From contig CAZBKB010000033.1 of NCBI GenBank assembly GCA_964492425.1, forward strand, positions 1-6,042: 6,042 nt of DNA. Direction: 5' to 3'. The translations under genes were made by a program, and so were the position numbers. This document shows, one piece after another, positions 1-5,822 of the stretch (position 1 is the stretch's first letter; every line of letters begins with the position of its first letter). This stretch comes from LBZV01 sp000993855 (GTDB lineage Bacteria; Patescibacteriota; Microgenomatia; Curtissbacterales; GWA2-41-24). The notes under the pieces were generated by a model. The model was not told the DNA's origin. It saw only the letters and a list, made by a program, of their open reading frames with translations, and searched no databases.

Positions 1-21
1 ATCCAACTGAACTACGGGCGC
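1..21 (-). tRNA. 5' end of a tRNA, cut by the window edge (probably tRNA-Arg)
   Basis: Read on the minus strand from 21 down to 1, the bases form a standard tRNA start: a seven-base acceptor strand GCGCCCG (21-15), the linker TA (14-13), the D-stem strand GTTC (12-9), and a D-loop start AGTTGGAT with the conserved GG pair. The anticodon and the 3' half lie outside the window. The acceptor and D-arm look most like bacterial tRNA-Arg, but that identity is a guess by resemblance. A perfect TATAAT box lies 12 bases upstream, which supports a real transcribed tRNA. Confidence 0.75.
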
Positions 22-26
22 GAATG

Positions 27-57
27 CAGACAAATTATATCTTATTTCTGATAAAAT
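27..57 (+). promoter_or_regulatory. Extended -10 promoter of the Nudix gene, leaderless
   Basis: TGATAAAAT at 49-57 is an extended -10 element (TG, one base, then TAAAAT at 52-57, five of six matches to TATAAT). A weak -35 match, CAGACA at 27-32, is 19 bases away. Only nine bases separate the -10 box from the ATG at 67, so transcription should begin at or within a few bases of the start codon. No Shine-Dalgarno sequence is present. The promoter overlaps that of the divergent tRNA. Confidence 0.55.
34..39 (-). promoter_or_regulatory. -10 box for the minus-strand tRNA
   Basis: TATAAT on the minus strand (39 to 34) is a perfect consensus -10 box. It is 12 bases from the first base of the tRNA at 21, as expected for a tRNA promoter with a very short leader. 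No convincing -35 box is seen at 17 or 18 bases spacing. Confidence 0.6.
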
Positions 58-66
58 CTGTACGCT

Positions 67-558
67 ATGGCAATTAAGCGAATCTTTTCTGCCGGGGGAA
101 TTGTCCTGCGTCGTGTTGCTTCTCAGGATAAATTGTTGCGAAAGGTTGATGGTGAAGTAAAAGTTTTATTGACTCAACATTCCGGGCACAAAGGTTGGGA
201 ATTTCCGAAGGGGCATATAGAAGTTGGAGAAGGCAGTGGGCAGGCGGCTCTACGGGAAGTTGAGGAGGAGACAGGGGTTAAGGCAGAAATTTTGGAAAAA
301 GCTGGAGATTGCGAATATTTTTATTATAACTATCCTTCGCATGAAGCTTCGGATGGCAAGAAAGAACGAGTTTTAAAAAAGGTGACATATTATTTGATGA
401 AATATGTAGGTGAGACTGAGGCTTCTACCGCTTATGAGGTTATGGATCAGGTTTGGTTGCCTATTGATGAAGTTTTGGAAAAACTGACTTATAAAAGTAC
501 CAGAGACTTGTGGATCAATATTCGGGAAAAGGTTGAAGATTTGGCTCTAAAAATTTAG
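67..558 (+). CDS. Nudix hydrolase, Ap4A pyrophosphatase-like
   Basis: This 163-residue cytoplasmic protein has a complete Nudix box at residues 49-71: G49, E55, R63, E64, E67, E68 and G70 fit the pattern GX5EX7REUXEEXGU, so the Mg2+-binding and catalytic glutamates are all present. The sequence WEFPKGHIE (44-52) just before and into the box is typical of asymmetrical bis(5'-nucleosyl)-tetraphosphatases (Ap4A hydrolases), and the N-terminal AGGIVLR strand (9-15) is the usual first strand of the fold. The family hydrolyses nucleoside diphosphates linked to another moiety; Ap4A or damaged NTPs are the likely substrates, but the exact one cannot be read from sequence. The length is normal for the family, with a small insertion around residues 18-31. 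The ATG at 67 is chosen because the Nudix fold begins straight after it and a promoter lies just upstream. It lacks a ribosome binding site and is probably translated from a leaderless mRNA. Confidence 0.9.
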   Translation: MAIKRIFSAGGIVLRRVASQDKLLRKVDGEVKVLLTQHSGHKGWEFPKGHIEVGEGSGQAALREVEEETGVKAEILEKAGDCEYFYYNYPSHEASDGKKERVLKKVTYYLMKYVGETEASTAYEVMDQVWLPIDEVLEKLTYKSTRDLWINIREKVEDLALKI

Positions 559-561
559 AAT
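533..561 (+). promoter_or_regulatory. Promoter of tRNA-Ser inside the end of the Nudix gene
   Basis: TTGAAG (533-538, four of six matches to the -35 consensus) and TAGAAT (556-561, five of six matches to the -10 consensus) are spaced by exactly 17 bases. The -10 box contains the TAG stop codon of the Nudix gene, and the tRNA begins ten bases after it. This would let the tRNA be transcribed independently of the gene before it. Confidence 0.55.
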
Positions 562-571
562 GTATTGTTTT

Positions 572-658
572 GGAGGAGTGCTAGAGTGGCTGAATAGGCA
601 GTCCTGGAAAGACTGTATATCCGTAAGGGTATCGTGGGTTCAAATCCCACCTCCTCCG
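572..658 (+). tRNA. tRNA-Ser (anticodon GGA)
   Basis: A class II tRNA of 87 bases. The acceptor strands GGAGGAG (572-578) and CTCCTCC (651-657) pair perfectly. The anticodon stem CAGTC (599-603) pairs with GACTG (611-615) around the loop CTGGAAA, giving anticodon GGA at 606-608, which reads serine codons UCC and UCU. The long variable arm, ATATCC (617-622) with GGGTAT (627-632) around a four-base loop, is the serine identity mark. The T-arm is GTGGG/CCCAC around TTCAAAT. The discriminator base is G658, as expected for serine. The 3' CCA is not encoded: the bases after G658 are CAC. A CCA-adding enzyme is therefore needed. Confidence 0.97.
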
Positions 659-693
659 CACTTTGTAATACTTTATAGTTTGATGTAAACTAC

Positions 694-700
694 AGGTGAT
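694..700 (+). promoter_or_regulatory. Ribosome binding site of the 134-residue protein
   Basis: AGGTGAT is a seven-base perfect match to the complement of the usual 16S rRNA 3' end and ends five bases before the ATG at 706. It fixes the start of the gene and argues that this otherwise unrecognised reading frame is translated. A possible promoter upstream is TTGTAA (663-668) and TAAACT (686-691), 17 bases apart, each matching consensus at four of six bases. Confidence 0.65.
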
Positions 701-705
701 TAAAT

Positions 706-1110
706 ATGGAAACACAAGAAGCAACTAAAGCGAGAGAGATAAGGCTTAAAGAGATAACAATAGATGACCTTGCAGCAGTTTTCAAAAACTGGGGAATTGT
801 ACATTCGAAGATGGTGGAAGATAGCCACGACTATTCGGAGCTAGAGTATGATCAAAATGGCAAAAAATGGATGTTCACTTTGGATACTAGGATTGGTATG
901 CCTGGGGGACATGTTTGGCTCTCATGTGACGGAGGTATAAAGGCTCAGCTTGCAGGTGTAGCAAAAGTTTTATTGAAAGATGGGAGCATTTCTTTTGTTT
1001 CTAAAGGCTCTGTTTACAAAATTTCAGATGAAGGTCTCCTGCACCATATAGATTTTTCATCTAATCCTCGAGCCACTGCAACTATCGATATTCCAAGGCG
1101 TTCTGAATAG
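706..1110 (+). CDS. Hypothetical protein, 134 residues
   Basis: I do not recognise this protein. It is soluble-looking: there is no signal peptide or membrane segment, and no cysteine cluster (a single Cys at about residue 74). The N-terminus (residues 1-35) is charged and probably helical. The rest alternates short hydrophobic and polar stretches, for example WMFTLDTRIGMPGGHVWLSC (about 55-74) and repeated short strands around 79-110 containing LLKDGSISFVSKGSVYKIS, suggesting a mostly beta-sheet fold. The tail is PRRSE. Evidence that it is real: a strong Shine-Dalgarno sequence with ideal spacing, no stop over 134 codons, and no better reading frame on either strand. It lies alone between tRNA-Ser and dnaG, and has its own likely promoter. 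A position directly downstream of a tRNA is a common site for newly acquired genes, but I see no integrase or repeat here, so acquisition is only a possibility. Confidence 0.7.
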   Translation: METQEATKAREIRLKEITIDDLAAVFKNWGIVHSKMVEDSHDYSELEYDQNGKKWMFTLDTRIGMPGGHVWLSCDGGIKAQLAGVAKVLLKDGSISFVSKGSVYKISDEGLLHHIDFSSNPRATATIDIPRRSE

Positions 1111-1118
1111 AATTATTG

Positions 1119-1147
1119 GCGACAGAATTAAGCTGCTTTTTGATAAT
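1119..1147 (+). promoter_or_regulatory. Possible promoter of the dnaG-rpoD operon
   Basis: GCGACA (1119-1124, four of six matches to TTGACA) and GATAAT (1142-1147, five of six matches to TATAAT) are 17 bases apart in the 76-base gap before dnaG. This would start the message near 1154 and give a leader of about 33 bases. The gap shows no rho-independent terminator for the preceding gene, so readthrough from upstream is also possible. Confidence 0.4.
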
Positions 1148-1186
1148 AGGTTCCAACATAGTCAACCAGGCACCGCCAAACAAATT

Positions 1187-2965
1187 ATGGATCAGGTTGA
1201 GGAAGTAAAAAGTAAGGTCGATATTGTAGAAGTTATTTCTTCGTATATTCCCTTAAAAAAAGCAGGTAGGAATATGTCTGGACTTTGCCCATTTCACGCG
1301 GAAAAAACACCATCTTTTATGGTGTCTGCAGAAAGACAAGTGTTTAAATGCTTTGGGTGCGGAGAAGGTGGAGATGTTTTTACATTTCTAGAAAAGATTG
1401 AGGGGTGGGATTTTCGTGAGATACTTGAGGAACTTGCCAAGCGAGTTGGTGTAAAACTTAAATCTTACAGAGGGGGCGATAGTGGTTTGCAGAAGGAAAA
1501 GATTTTGGCAGTTAACCGGGTTGCCGCCAAGTTTTTTTCTTATCTACTTTTAGATCATAAACTTGGAGGTGAGGTTAGGAAATATCTGGAGCGACGCGGC
1601 TTGAAGCGGGCCATGTGGGTTAAGTTTGGTTTGGGATATGCACCTAACAGCTGGGACAGGACATTTTCCGTCTTAAACAAGAAGGGGTTTTCCCCAGCAG
1701 ATATTGCAGCTAGCGGACTGGTTGTTAGCAGGGAAGGTAAGGACAAGGGGTTTTATGACCGGTTTCGGGGGCGGCTGATGTTCCCGATTTTTGATGCTCG
1801 TGGCAGTGTGTTGGGGTTTTCCGGAAGGGTTCTGGCAAGTGAGGGTGGTGGTGCGAAATATATTAACTCACCGGAAACCCTTGTCTTTAATAAGGGTTCA
1901 ATACTATTTGGATATTTTCAATCGAAGGATTTTATTCGAGAGAAAAACGAGACAGTATTGGTGGAGGGTGAATTTGACATGCTTTCACTTTTTGCATCCG
2001 GTATCAAAAATGTGGTTGCTTCAAAGGGCACGGCTTTAACAGATAACCAGGTGAAGATCATTGCCCGGTCTTGTGAATCGGTTGTGCTTTGTTTTGATAC
2101 AGATATAGCAGGGGATAAGGCGGCAAGGCGTGGAATCGAGATGTTGGATGCGGCAGGGTTGATTGTAAAAGTGGTAAGTCTTGGCAAGTTTAAGGATCCG
2201 GATGAGTTTGTCCAACGGGATCCTGTTGGGTTTAAAGTTGCGCTTAAAAACGCTGCAAACTTTTACGATTTCTTGATATATTCTGCGAAAAAGCGCTATG
2301 ACAGTTCAACGGTTTATGGTAAGAAGAAAATTGGGCAGGAGCTACTACCTGTTGTTTCTAAAATATCCGATGAGGTTGTGCGGGCGCATTATATGGGAAA
2401 GATTGCCGGTGTTTTGGGGGTTGATCCATCTTTAATTGATAATAGCGAAAAATATAATAATGAGACCGTAGTGAATAATTCTGACAGGATTGATAATGCG
2501 GGAAGGGTTGAGCGTTTAGAAAAATATTTTTTAGCTCTATATCTTGTTGGGGACAGTTTACATCATGATTTTTTTAAGATTCTTGATAAAAATAATTTTG
2601 AAAACTCTGAATGTCGTGCGTTTTGGTCGGCTACTCATGATATAATCAAAAGCCCTAAGGCCAAATTTAAGCGAAGAGTCCTGGAGTCTCTGCCTAAAAG
2701 TTTCAAAACATTTATAGATGATTTATATTTACTTGATATAGGTGCTGAATTTTTAGATGACGAAGAGAGAGCTGGTGAGATGGTTCGGATGGCCAAGAGA
2801 ATAAGGGAGTTGTCTCTAAGGCGTAAGCTTCGAGAAATATCGGAGCTTATGAGGAAAGCAGAGCAGAAAGAAAAGTCTCGTGAGGTTGTCAAACTGACTA
2901 AAAAATTTGACGAGCTATCGCAGGCCCTGAAAGAAGGAGTACAGGATGATAAAAAAGTCACTTAG
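1187..2965 (+). CDS. dnaG: DNA primase
   Basis: DnaG makes the RNA primers for DNA replication and works with the replicative helicase DnaB at the fork. At 592 residues the length is normal for the family. The CHC2 zinc finger is at residues 5-97, with ligands C34, H37, C55 and C58 in CPFH and CFGCG. The RNA polymerase catalytic core follows from about 125, including INSPETLVFNKG before the Toprim domain. The Toprim domain (about 255-335) has VEGEFD with E260 and E262, and the metal-binding acidic residues D304, D306 and D310 in the DTDIAGD motif. The C-terminal part (about 445-592) is poorly conserved and helical, with a lysine- and glutamate-rich end, as expected of the helicase-binding region. 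The ATG at 1187 is chosen because MDQVEEVKSKVDIVEVI matches the usual N-terminus of the family, although the frame is open further upstream. No Shine-Dalgarno sequence precedes it. Its end overlaps rpoD by 20 bases. Confidence 0.97.
   Translation: MDQVEEVKSKVDIVEVISSYIPLKKAGRNMSGLCPFHAEKTPSFMVSAERQVFKCFGCGEGGDVFTFLEKIEGWDFREILEELAKRVGVKLKSYRGGDSGLQKEKILAVNRVAAKFFSYLLLDHKLGGEVRKYLERRGLKRAMWVKFGLGYAPNSWDRTFSVLNKKGFSPADIAASGLVVSREGKDKGFYDRFRGRLMFPIFDARGSVLGFSGRVLASEGGGAKYINSPETLVFNKGSILFGYFQSKDFIREKNETVLVEGEFDMLSLFASGIKNVVASKGTALTDNQVKIIARSCESVVLCFDTDIAGDKAARRGIEMLDAAGLIVKVVSLGKFKDPDEFVQRDPVGFKVALKNAANFYDFLIYSAKKRYDSSTVYGKKKIGQELLPVVSKISDEVVRAHYMGKIAGVLGVDPSLIDNSEKYNNETVVNNSDRIDNAGRVERLEKYFLALYLVGDSLHHDFFKILDKNNFENSECRAFWSATHDIIKSPKAKFKRRVLESLPKSFKTFIDDLYLLDIGAEFLDDEERAGEMVRMAKRIRELSLRRKLREISELMRKAEQKEKSREVVKLTKKFDELSQALKEGVQDDKKVT
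2934..2939 (+). promoter_or_regulatory. Ribosome binding site of rpoD, within dnaG
   Basis: AAGGAG lies inside the last codons of dnaG, six bases before the ATG at 2946. It is the strongest classical Shine-Dalgarno site in the window and settles the rpoD start. The next ATG, at 3004, is in another frame. Confidence 0.8.
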
Positions 2966-4085
2966 TATTAAAAAAGAAGAAGAGAAGCGAGGAGAACACA
3001 AAAATGAAGATACGTTTGATGTAAAGGTTGAAATTAGAAAGCTTCTGAAGCGTGGCCGTGAACAGGGTTTTATCGCGCAAGATGAGGTTTTGGTAATTTT
3101 CCCTCAGCCAGAAGACCATATAGCAGAGATTGATGATTTGTACCTTAAGTGTCTTGAGGAGGGAATAGACGTTTTTGACACGACCGAACTTGACGTTTCT
3201 GATTCGAAGTCGGCAACAGAGCTTGAGAAGGAGCTTGAAAGTTTGGCAACTTTGGAGGAGGGGTATCTTTCCGACCCGGTTAGGATGTACCTGCGCGAAA
3301 TAGGGAGAGTATCTCTTTTAACCTATGAGGAGGAGGTCACGCTTGCCAAGAGAGTTGAAAAGGGTGATAGGAAGGCTCGAGAAAAATTAATTAATGCTAA
3401 TTTGCGCCTTGTTGTTTCGATTGCCAAAAAATATGTGAACCGTGGTTTAACACTTTTGGATCTTATAGAAGAAGGGAATATCGGGCTGATGCGCGCAGTT
3501 GCAAAATACGACTGGCGTCGTGGTTTTAAGTTTTCGACTTATGCCACTTGGTGGATACGGCAGGCAATTACACGTGCGATTGCTGACCAGGCCAGGACAA
3601 TCAGAATCCCTGTCCATATGGTTGAGACGATTAACAAATTTAACAGGATTTCCAGGAAGTTGATGCAGGAACTTGGCCGTGAGCCATCTCCAGAGGAAGT
3701 AGCAATGGAAATGGAGGTACCTGTTGAAAAAGTTCGGGAAATAATTAAAGTTAGTCAGGAACCGGCATCGCTTGAGGCGCCTGTTGGTGAGGAAGAGGAT
3801 AGCCGTCTTGGGGACTTTATTCAGGATGCATCGGCGTCACCAAGTGATCAGGCAACGCAAGCGCTTCTTAAGGATCATATTCACGAAATGTTAGAGACTT
3901 TGTCTCCGCGTGAGGCGAAAGTTTTGGAATACCGATTTGGACTTGAGGATGGAAAACAAAGGACGCTTGAGGAGGTCGGCCGTGAGTTTGGTGTTACACG
4001 GGAGAGGATTCGGCAAATTGAGGCGAAAGCCATTAGGAAGTTAAGGCATCCTACCAGGGCTAAAAAACTCCGAGATTATTTATAG
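2946..4085 (+). CDS. rpoD: RNA polymerase major sigma factor (sigma-70/SigA)
   Basis: This is the primary sigma factor, which brings RNA polymerase to -35/-10 promoters. At 379 residues it is a compact SigA-type protein without the large non-conserved insert of proteobacterial RpoD. A lysine-rich start is followed by a region 1.1-like segment (about 25-85) and region 1.2 starting at DPVRMYLREIG (110-120). Region 2 contains GFKFSTYATWWIRQAITR (193-210), which recognises and melts the -10 box. Next comes region 3 with IPVHMVETINKF. Region 4 (about 310-379) has the -35-binding helix-turn-helix TLEEVGREFGVTRERIRQIE (340-359). The start at 2946 overlaps the dnaG end by 20 bases, so the two genes are translationally coupled or at least cotranscribed. 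dnaG-rpoD is the conserved core of the macromolecular synthesis operon; the usual partner rpsU is not present here. Confidence 0.97.
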   Translation: MIKKSLSIKKEEEKRGEHKNEDTFDVKVEIRKLLKRGREQGFIAQDEVLVIFPQPEDHIAEIDDLYLKCLEEGIDVFDTTELDVSDSKSATELEKELESLATLEEGYLSDPVRMYLREIGRVSLLTYEEEVTLAKRVEKGDRKAREKLINANLRLVVSIAKKYVNRGLTLLDLIEEGNIGLMRAVAKYDWRRGFKFSTYATWWIRQAITRAIADQARTIRIPVHMVETINKFNRISRKLMQELGREPSPEEVAMEMEVPVEKVREIIKVSQEPASLEAPVGEEEDSRLGDFIQDASASPSDQATQALLKDHIHEMLETLSPREAKVLEYRFGLEDGKQRTLEEVGREFGVTRERIRQIEAKAIRKLRHPTRAKKLRDYL

Positions 4086-4694
4086 GTGTTTCAACGTTTA
4101 ATTATTACGGTAATATTTATAAGCTCGACCTTGGCAGTAACCGCAAAGTTTATTCCTTACGTTTACTTTTATAAATATAATGCTGGTGATAATGTGCAGG
4201 CCCGGGTATTTTTGGCATCCAACTATGAAGGTCCTCCTAATGTAGACAGTACGGATAAAACAACTGAAGAGATTAAGCGTGAGAGACGAGAGTTAATTGG
4301 GCAAAAGTTGGCGTCTGTGGGTTTTGATAGGGAAAATGTAATAATTTTGGAGGAACCTTCCCCAATCTCGCCACAGTTTGGACAAAGTAATTTAGATATA
4401 ATTGCTTATTCTGCGGAACACGCGGTTTTTAAAACCCGCTCAGCTCAACCTAAACTATTGTTTCTTGCTGACCCTTATTACAATGGCTGGCGGGCAAAGG
4501 TAGATGGAGAGGAAGTTAAGGTTTTAAGAGCCAATTACAGTTACCGGGCAATTGCGATAACGGGTGGGGAACATCTGGTTGAATTTTACTTTGATCCATG
4601 GTGGTTTAAAGCAGCTGTTGTATTGTCGACTGTGAGTTTGATAGTGTTGGTATTTTTTTTGCCAAATGCAAGATCAGCAATACGAAATCTTTAA
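4086..4694 (+). CDS. YfhO-like membrane protein, C-terminal part only
   Basis: The 202-residue product resembles only the C-terminal end of YfhO-family proteins, large polytopic membrane proteins (commonly about 800 residues) tied to cell-surface glycosylation. Recognisable parts are ARVFLASNYE (about 39-48), ENVIILEEPSP (near 103-113) and the block GWRAKVDGEEVKVLRANY (134-151), followed by a GEHLVEFYFDPWW-type ending of the beta domain. A hydrophobic segment at about 5-24 would be a membrane anchor or signal sequence, and a second one at about 173-192 is the usual last YfhO helix. The other transmembrane helices and the central soluble domain are absent, so it is either a remnant of a deleted gene or a small two-helix version. 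The GTG start directly follows the rpoD stop in the same frame. No Shine-Dalgarno site is visible, so translation probably depends on ribosomes ending rpoD. It shares the dnaG-rpoD transcript. Confidence 0.7.
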   Translation: MFQRLIITVIFISSTLAVTAKFIPYVYFYKYNAGDNVQARVFLASNYEGPPNVDSTDKTTEEIKRERRELIGQKLASVGFDRENVIILEEPSPISPQFGQSNLDIIAYSAEHAVFKTRSAQPKLLFLADPYYNGWRAKVDGEEVKVLRANYSYRAIAITGGEHLVEFYFDPWWFKAAVVLSTVSLIVLVFFLPNARSAIRNL

Positions 4695-4703
4695 ATACTA
4701 AAC

Positions 4704-4768
4704 GGTTTTGAAACTTTTGCCTTTTGAAAATTTGAATTTGTTTTGTGCTTCGTGTTTTGATATTCGAA
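4704..4768. repeat. Low-complexity spacer of TTTTG and TTCGAA-like units
   Basis: The gap between the converging YfhO-like and SIMPL genes consists of imperfect short units: TTTTGAAAC, TTTTGCC, TTTTGAAAA, TTTGAA, TTTTGTGC, TTCGTG, TTTTGATA, TTCGAA. There is no GC-rich hairpin followed by a T-run on either strand, so I cannot assign a standard terminator. Similar AT-rich spacers of TTCGAA and GTGCTTCGTG type occur, to my memory, in intergenic regions of other uncultured bacteria; this has not been checked. Confidence 0.4.
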
Positions 4769-4769
4769 T

Positions 4770-5516
4770 TTACTTGAGTTCAAAATCGATCGAAAGATTG
4801 ATCGTGACTTCGTTTTGGCCTGGCTGGATTTGGGAGGATTTTTCTATAAGATCTGCTGAGCTTTGGGCCATCAATGGTATGGGATAACCGAAATCTTCCG
4901 CTTCTGTGATTTTTACAGCTTTTCCAACACTTCGGTCTGATGCTTTTGCTAGAACTTTAGCCTTTCCCCTGGCGTTTTCTACTGCGTTTTCGCGTGCTTT
5001 TGTCTTTGCTTCTTCAAGCTTATCGTCACTAATGGTGAGTTGCGGTCCATATAAATTGGTAAGGCCGTTTTGGGTAAGAGTTGTTAGGATTTGGTCTGTT
5101 AGCTGGAAATTGCGGATGGTTATTTCCAGCGAGGTTGAGAAAGTGTTTGTGTTTGGACGTTTGGGTGGTGGATAAATTTGGATGTCTTGTGCAGGCATGT
5201 CTTGAATTTCAAAGCCGGGACCGGCCGAGATATTTTGGGTTTTGATGTCTTTTTCTTCAATTCCAATTTGTTTTAACTTTGCAACAACTGCGGCTACCTT
5301 TTGCTCGTTTTCGGCTCTTGCTTTGTCGAGATTGGGGTTTTTGCTTTCAATAGTTGCCGTTATTTTGGCAATATTGGGAGTTGCGTCTGCCTTGCCTTCT
5401 GCTGATACTGAAATTATTTCTTGGGGTTTGGCTTGCCAGGGCTTTAAGTAAAAAGCACCAAAGGCAATTGCCAAGACAACGATTGGCCAGAGGATAGACG
5501 ATGCTATTTTTGACAT
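4770..5516 (-). CDS. SIMPL-domain (DUF541) membrane-anchored protein
   Basis: This 248-residue protein starts with a single hydrophobic helix (about 8-24), followed by a SIMPL/DUF541 domain that would lie outside the cytoplasmic membrane. Typical family features are ISVSAEGKADATPNIAKI (35-52) at the start of the domain, the helix ending in LKQIGIEEKDIKTQNISAGP, the central strand segment STSLEITIRNF, and the alanine- and lysine-rich helix ARGKAKVLAKASDRSVGKAV before the last strands. It has no cysteine, so it is not a lipoprotein; the N-terminus is an uncleaved anchor or a signal peptide. The biochemical role of the family is not well defined; members have been linked to stress tolerance and to outer-surface proteins, and no catalytic residues are known. 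The ATG at 5516 is supported by a promoter just upstream. It is transcribed towards the dnaG operon and is a single-gene unit. Confidence 0.88.
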   Translation of the reverse strand: MSKIASSILWPIVVLAIAFGAFYLKPWQAKPQEIISVSAEGKADATPNIAKITATIESKNPNLDKARAENEQKVAAVVAKLKQIGIEEKDIKTQNISAGPGFEIQDMPAQDIQIYPPPKRPNTNTFSTSLEITIRNFQLTDQILTTLTQNGLTNLYGPQLTISDDKLEEAKTKARENAVENARGKAKVLAKASDRSVGKAVKITEAEDFGYPIPLMAQSSADLIEKSSQIQPGQNEVTINLSIDFELK

Positions 5517-5522
5517 GGTCTT

Positions 5523-5531
5523 ATTGTATCA
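5523..5531 (-). promoter_or_regulatory. Extended -10 promoter of the SIMPL gene, leaderless
   Basis: On the minus strand TGATACAAT (5531 to 5523) is an extended -10 element, with TACAAT matching the consensus at five of six bases. Only six bases lie between it and the ATG at 5516-5514, so transcription should begin at the start codon itself. No ribosome binding site is present. The sequence 17 bases upstream (TTTTAA) is a poor -35 box, consistent with reliance on the extended -10. Confidence 0.6.
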
Positions 5532-5580
5532 GATTGGTTGTGGTGTTAAAATTGGCCTCGCACATTAACATTCCCCCAAG

Positions 5581-5817
5581 TTTTACTATACTTATGTATT
5601 AAAAAGTCTTAAAGACAATAAGTTATATATAGGCTGGACAAATGATATTAAATCGAGATTAGCAAAACATAATGCAGGGGAAGTATTTGCAACTAAATCA
5701 CGAGTACCTTTAGTATTGGTATATTTTGAAGGTTGTTTAACTAGAGAAAAGGCAATTAAAAGGGAAAAAGTGCTGAAAACGGGTTTTGGAAGAAAGTATT
5801 TGAAATTAAGAATTTAA
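5581..5817 (+). pseudogene. GIY-YIG nuclease-domain protein without a start codon
   Basis: Codons from TTT at 5581 to the TAA at 5815-5817 give a complete 78-residue single-domain GIY-YIG protein of the small UvrC-N/URI-like type common in uncultured bacteria. Counted from 5581, TYVL (4-7) and YIG (16-18) form the signature, and R26, H30 and E50 are the expected catalytic and metal-binding residues. The C-terminal EKAIKREKVLKTGFGRKYL (56-74) is characteristic of the family. The frame opens after a TAA at 5566-5568 and holds no ATG, GTG or TTG before the catalytic part; the codon where ATG is expected (5578-5580) reads AAG. The ATG at 5594 is in another frame and stops after two codons. No ribosome binding site is visible. 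The gene has therefore lost its start by mutation, contains a sequencing error, or uses an unusual start. It has no other visible damage, so any inactivation is recent. Confidence 0.75.
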
Positions 5818-5822
5818 AACAT

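Noticed and set aside
1555..1746. Minus-strand open frame inside dnaG
   Set aside because: It lies fully within the well-conserved primase sequence, has biased serine/leucine/proline content and no ribosome binding site; it is a shadow of dnaG.
1791..2039. Plus-strand open frame in another phase of dnaG
   Set aside because: It overlaps the Toprim region of the primase in the wrong frame, and its product has no recognisable pattern.
1918..2187. Minus-strand open frame opposite the Toprim domain
   Set aside because: Shadow of the conserved Toprim coding sequence.
2635..2961. Minus-strand open frame opposite the dnaG C-terminus
   Set aside because: Serine- and leucine-rich antisense of a lysine/glutamate-rich region; no start signals.
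4784..4805. Small hairpin CGATC/GATCG near the end of the SIMPL gene, considered as a terminator
   Set aside because: The stem has only five pairs, lies inside codons and is not followed by a proper T-run.
4906..5451. Two plus-strand open frames opposite the SIMPL gene
   Set aside because: Both are antisense to a clear SIMPL-domain gene and have phenylalanine/serine-rich products typical of shadows.
67..5817. Recoded UGA, as in Gracilibacteria or SR1, because no gene here ends in TGA
   Set aside because: All long genes are full length without any in-frame TGA, tryptophan uses TGG, and eight stops are too few to conclude anything.
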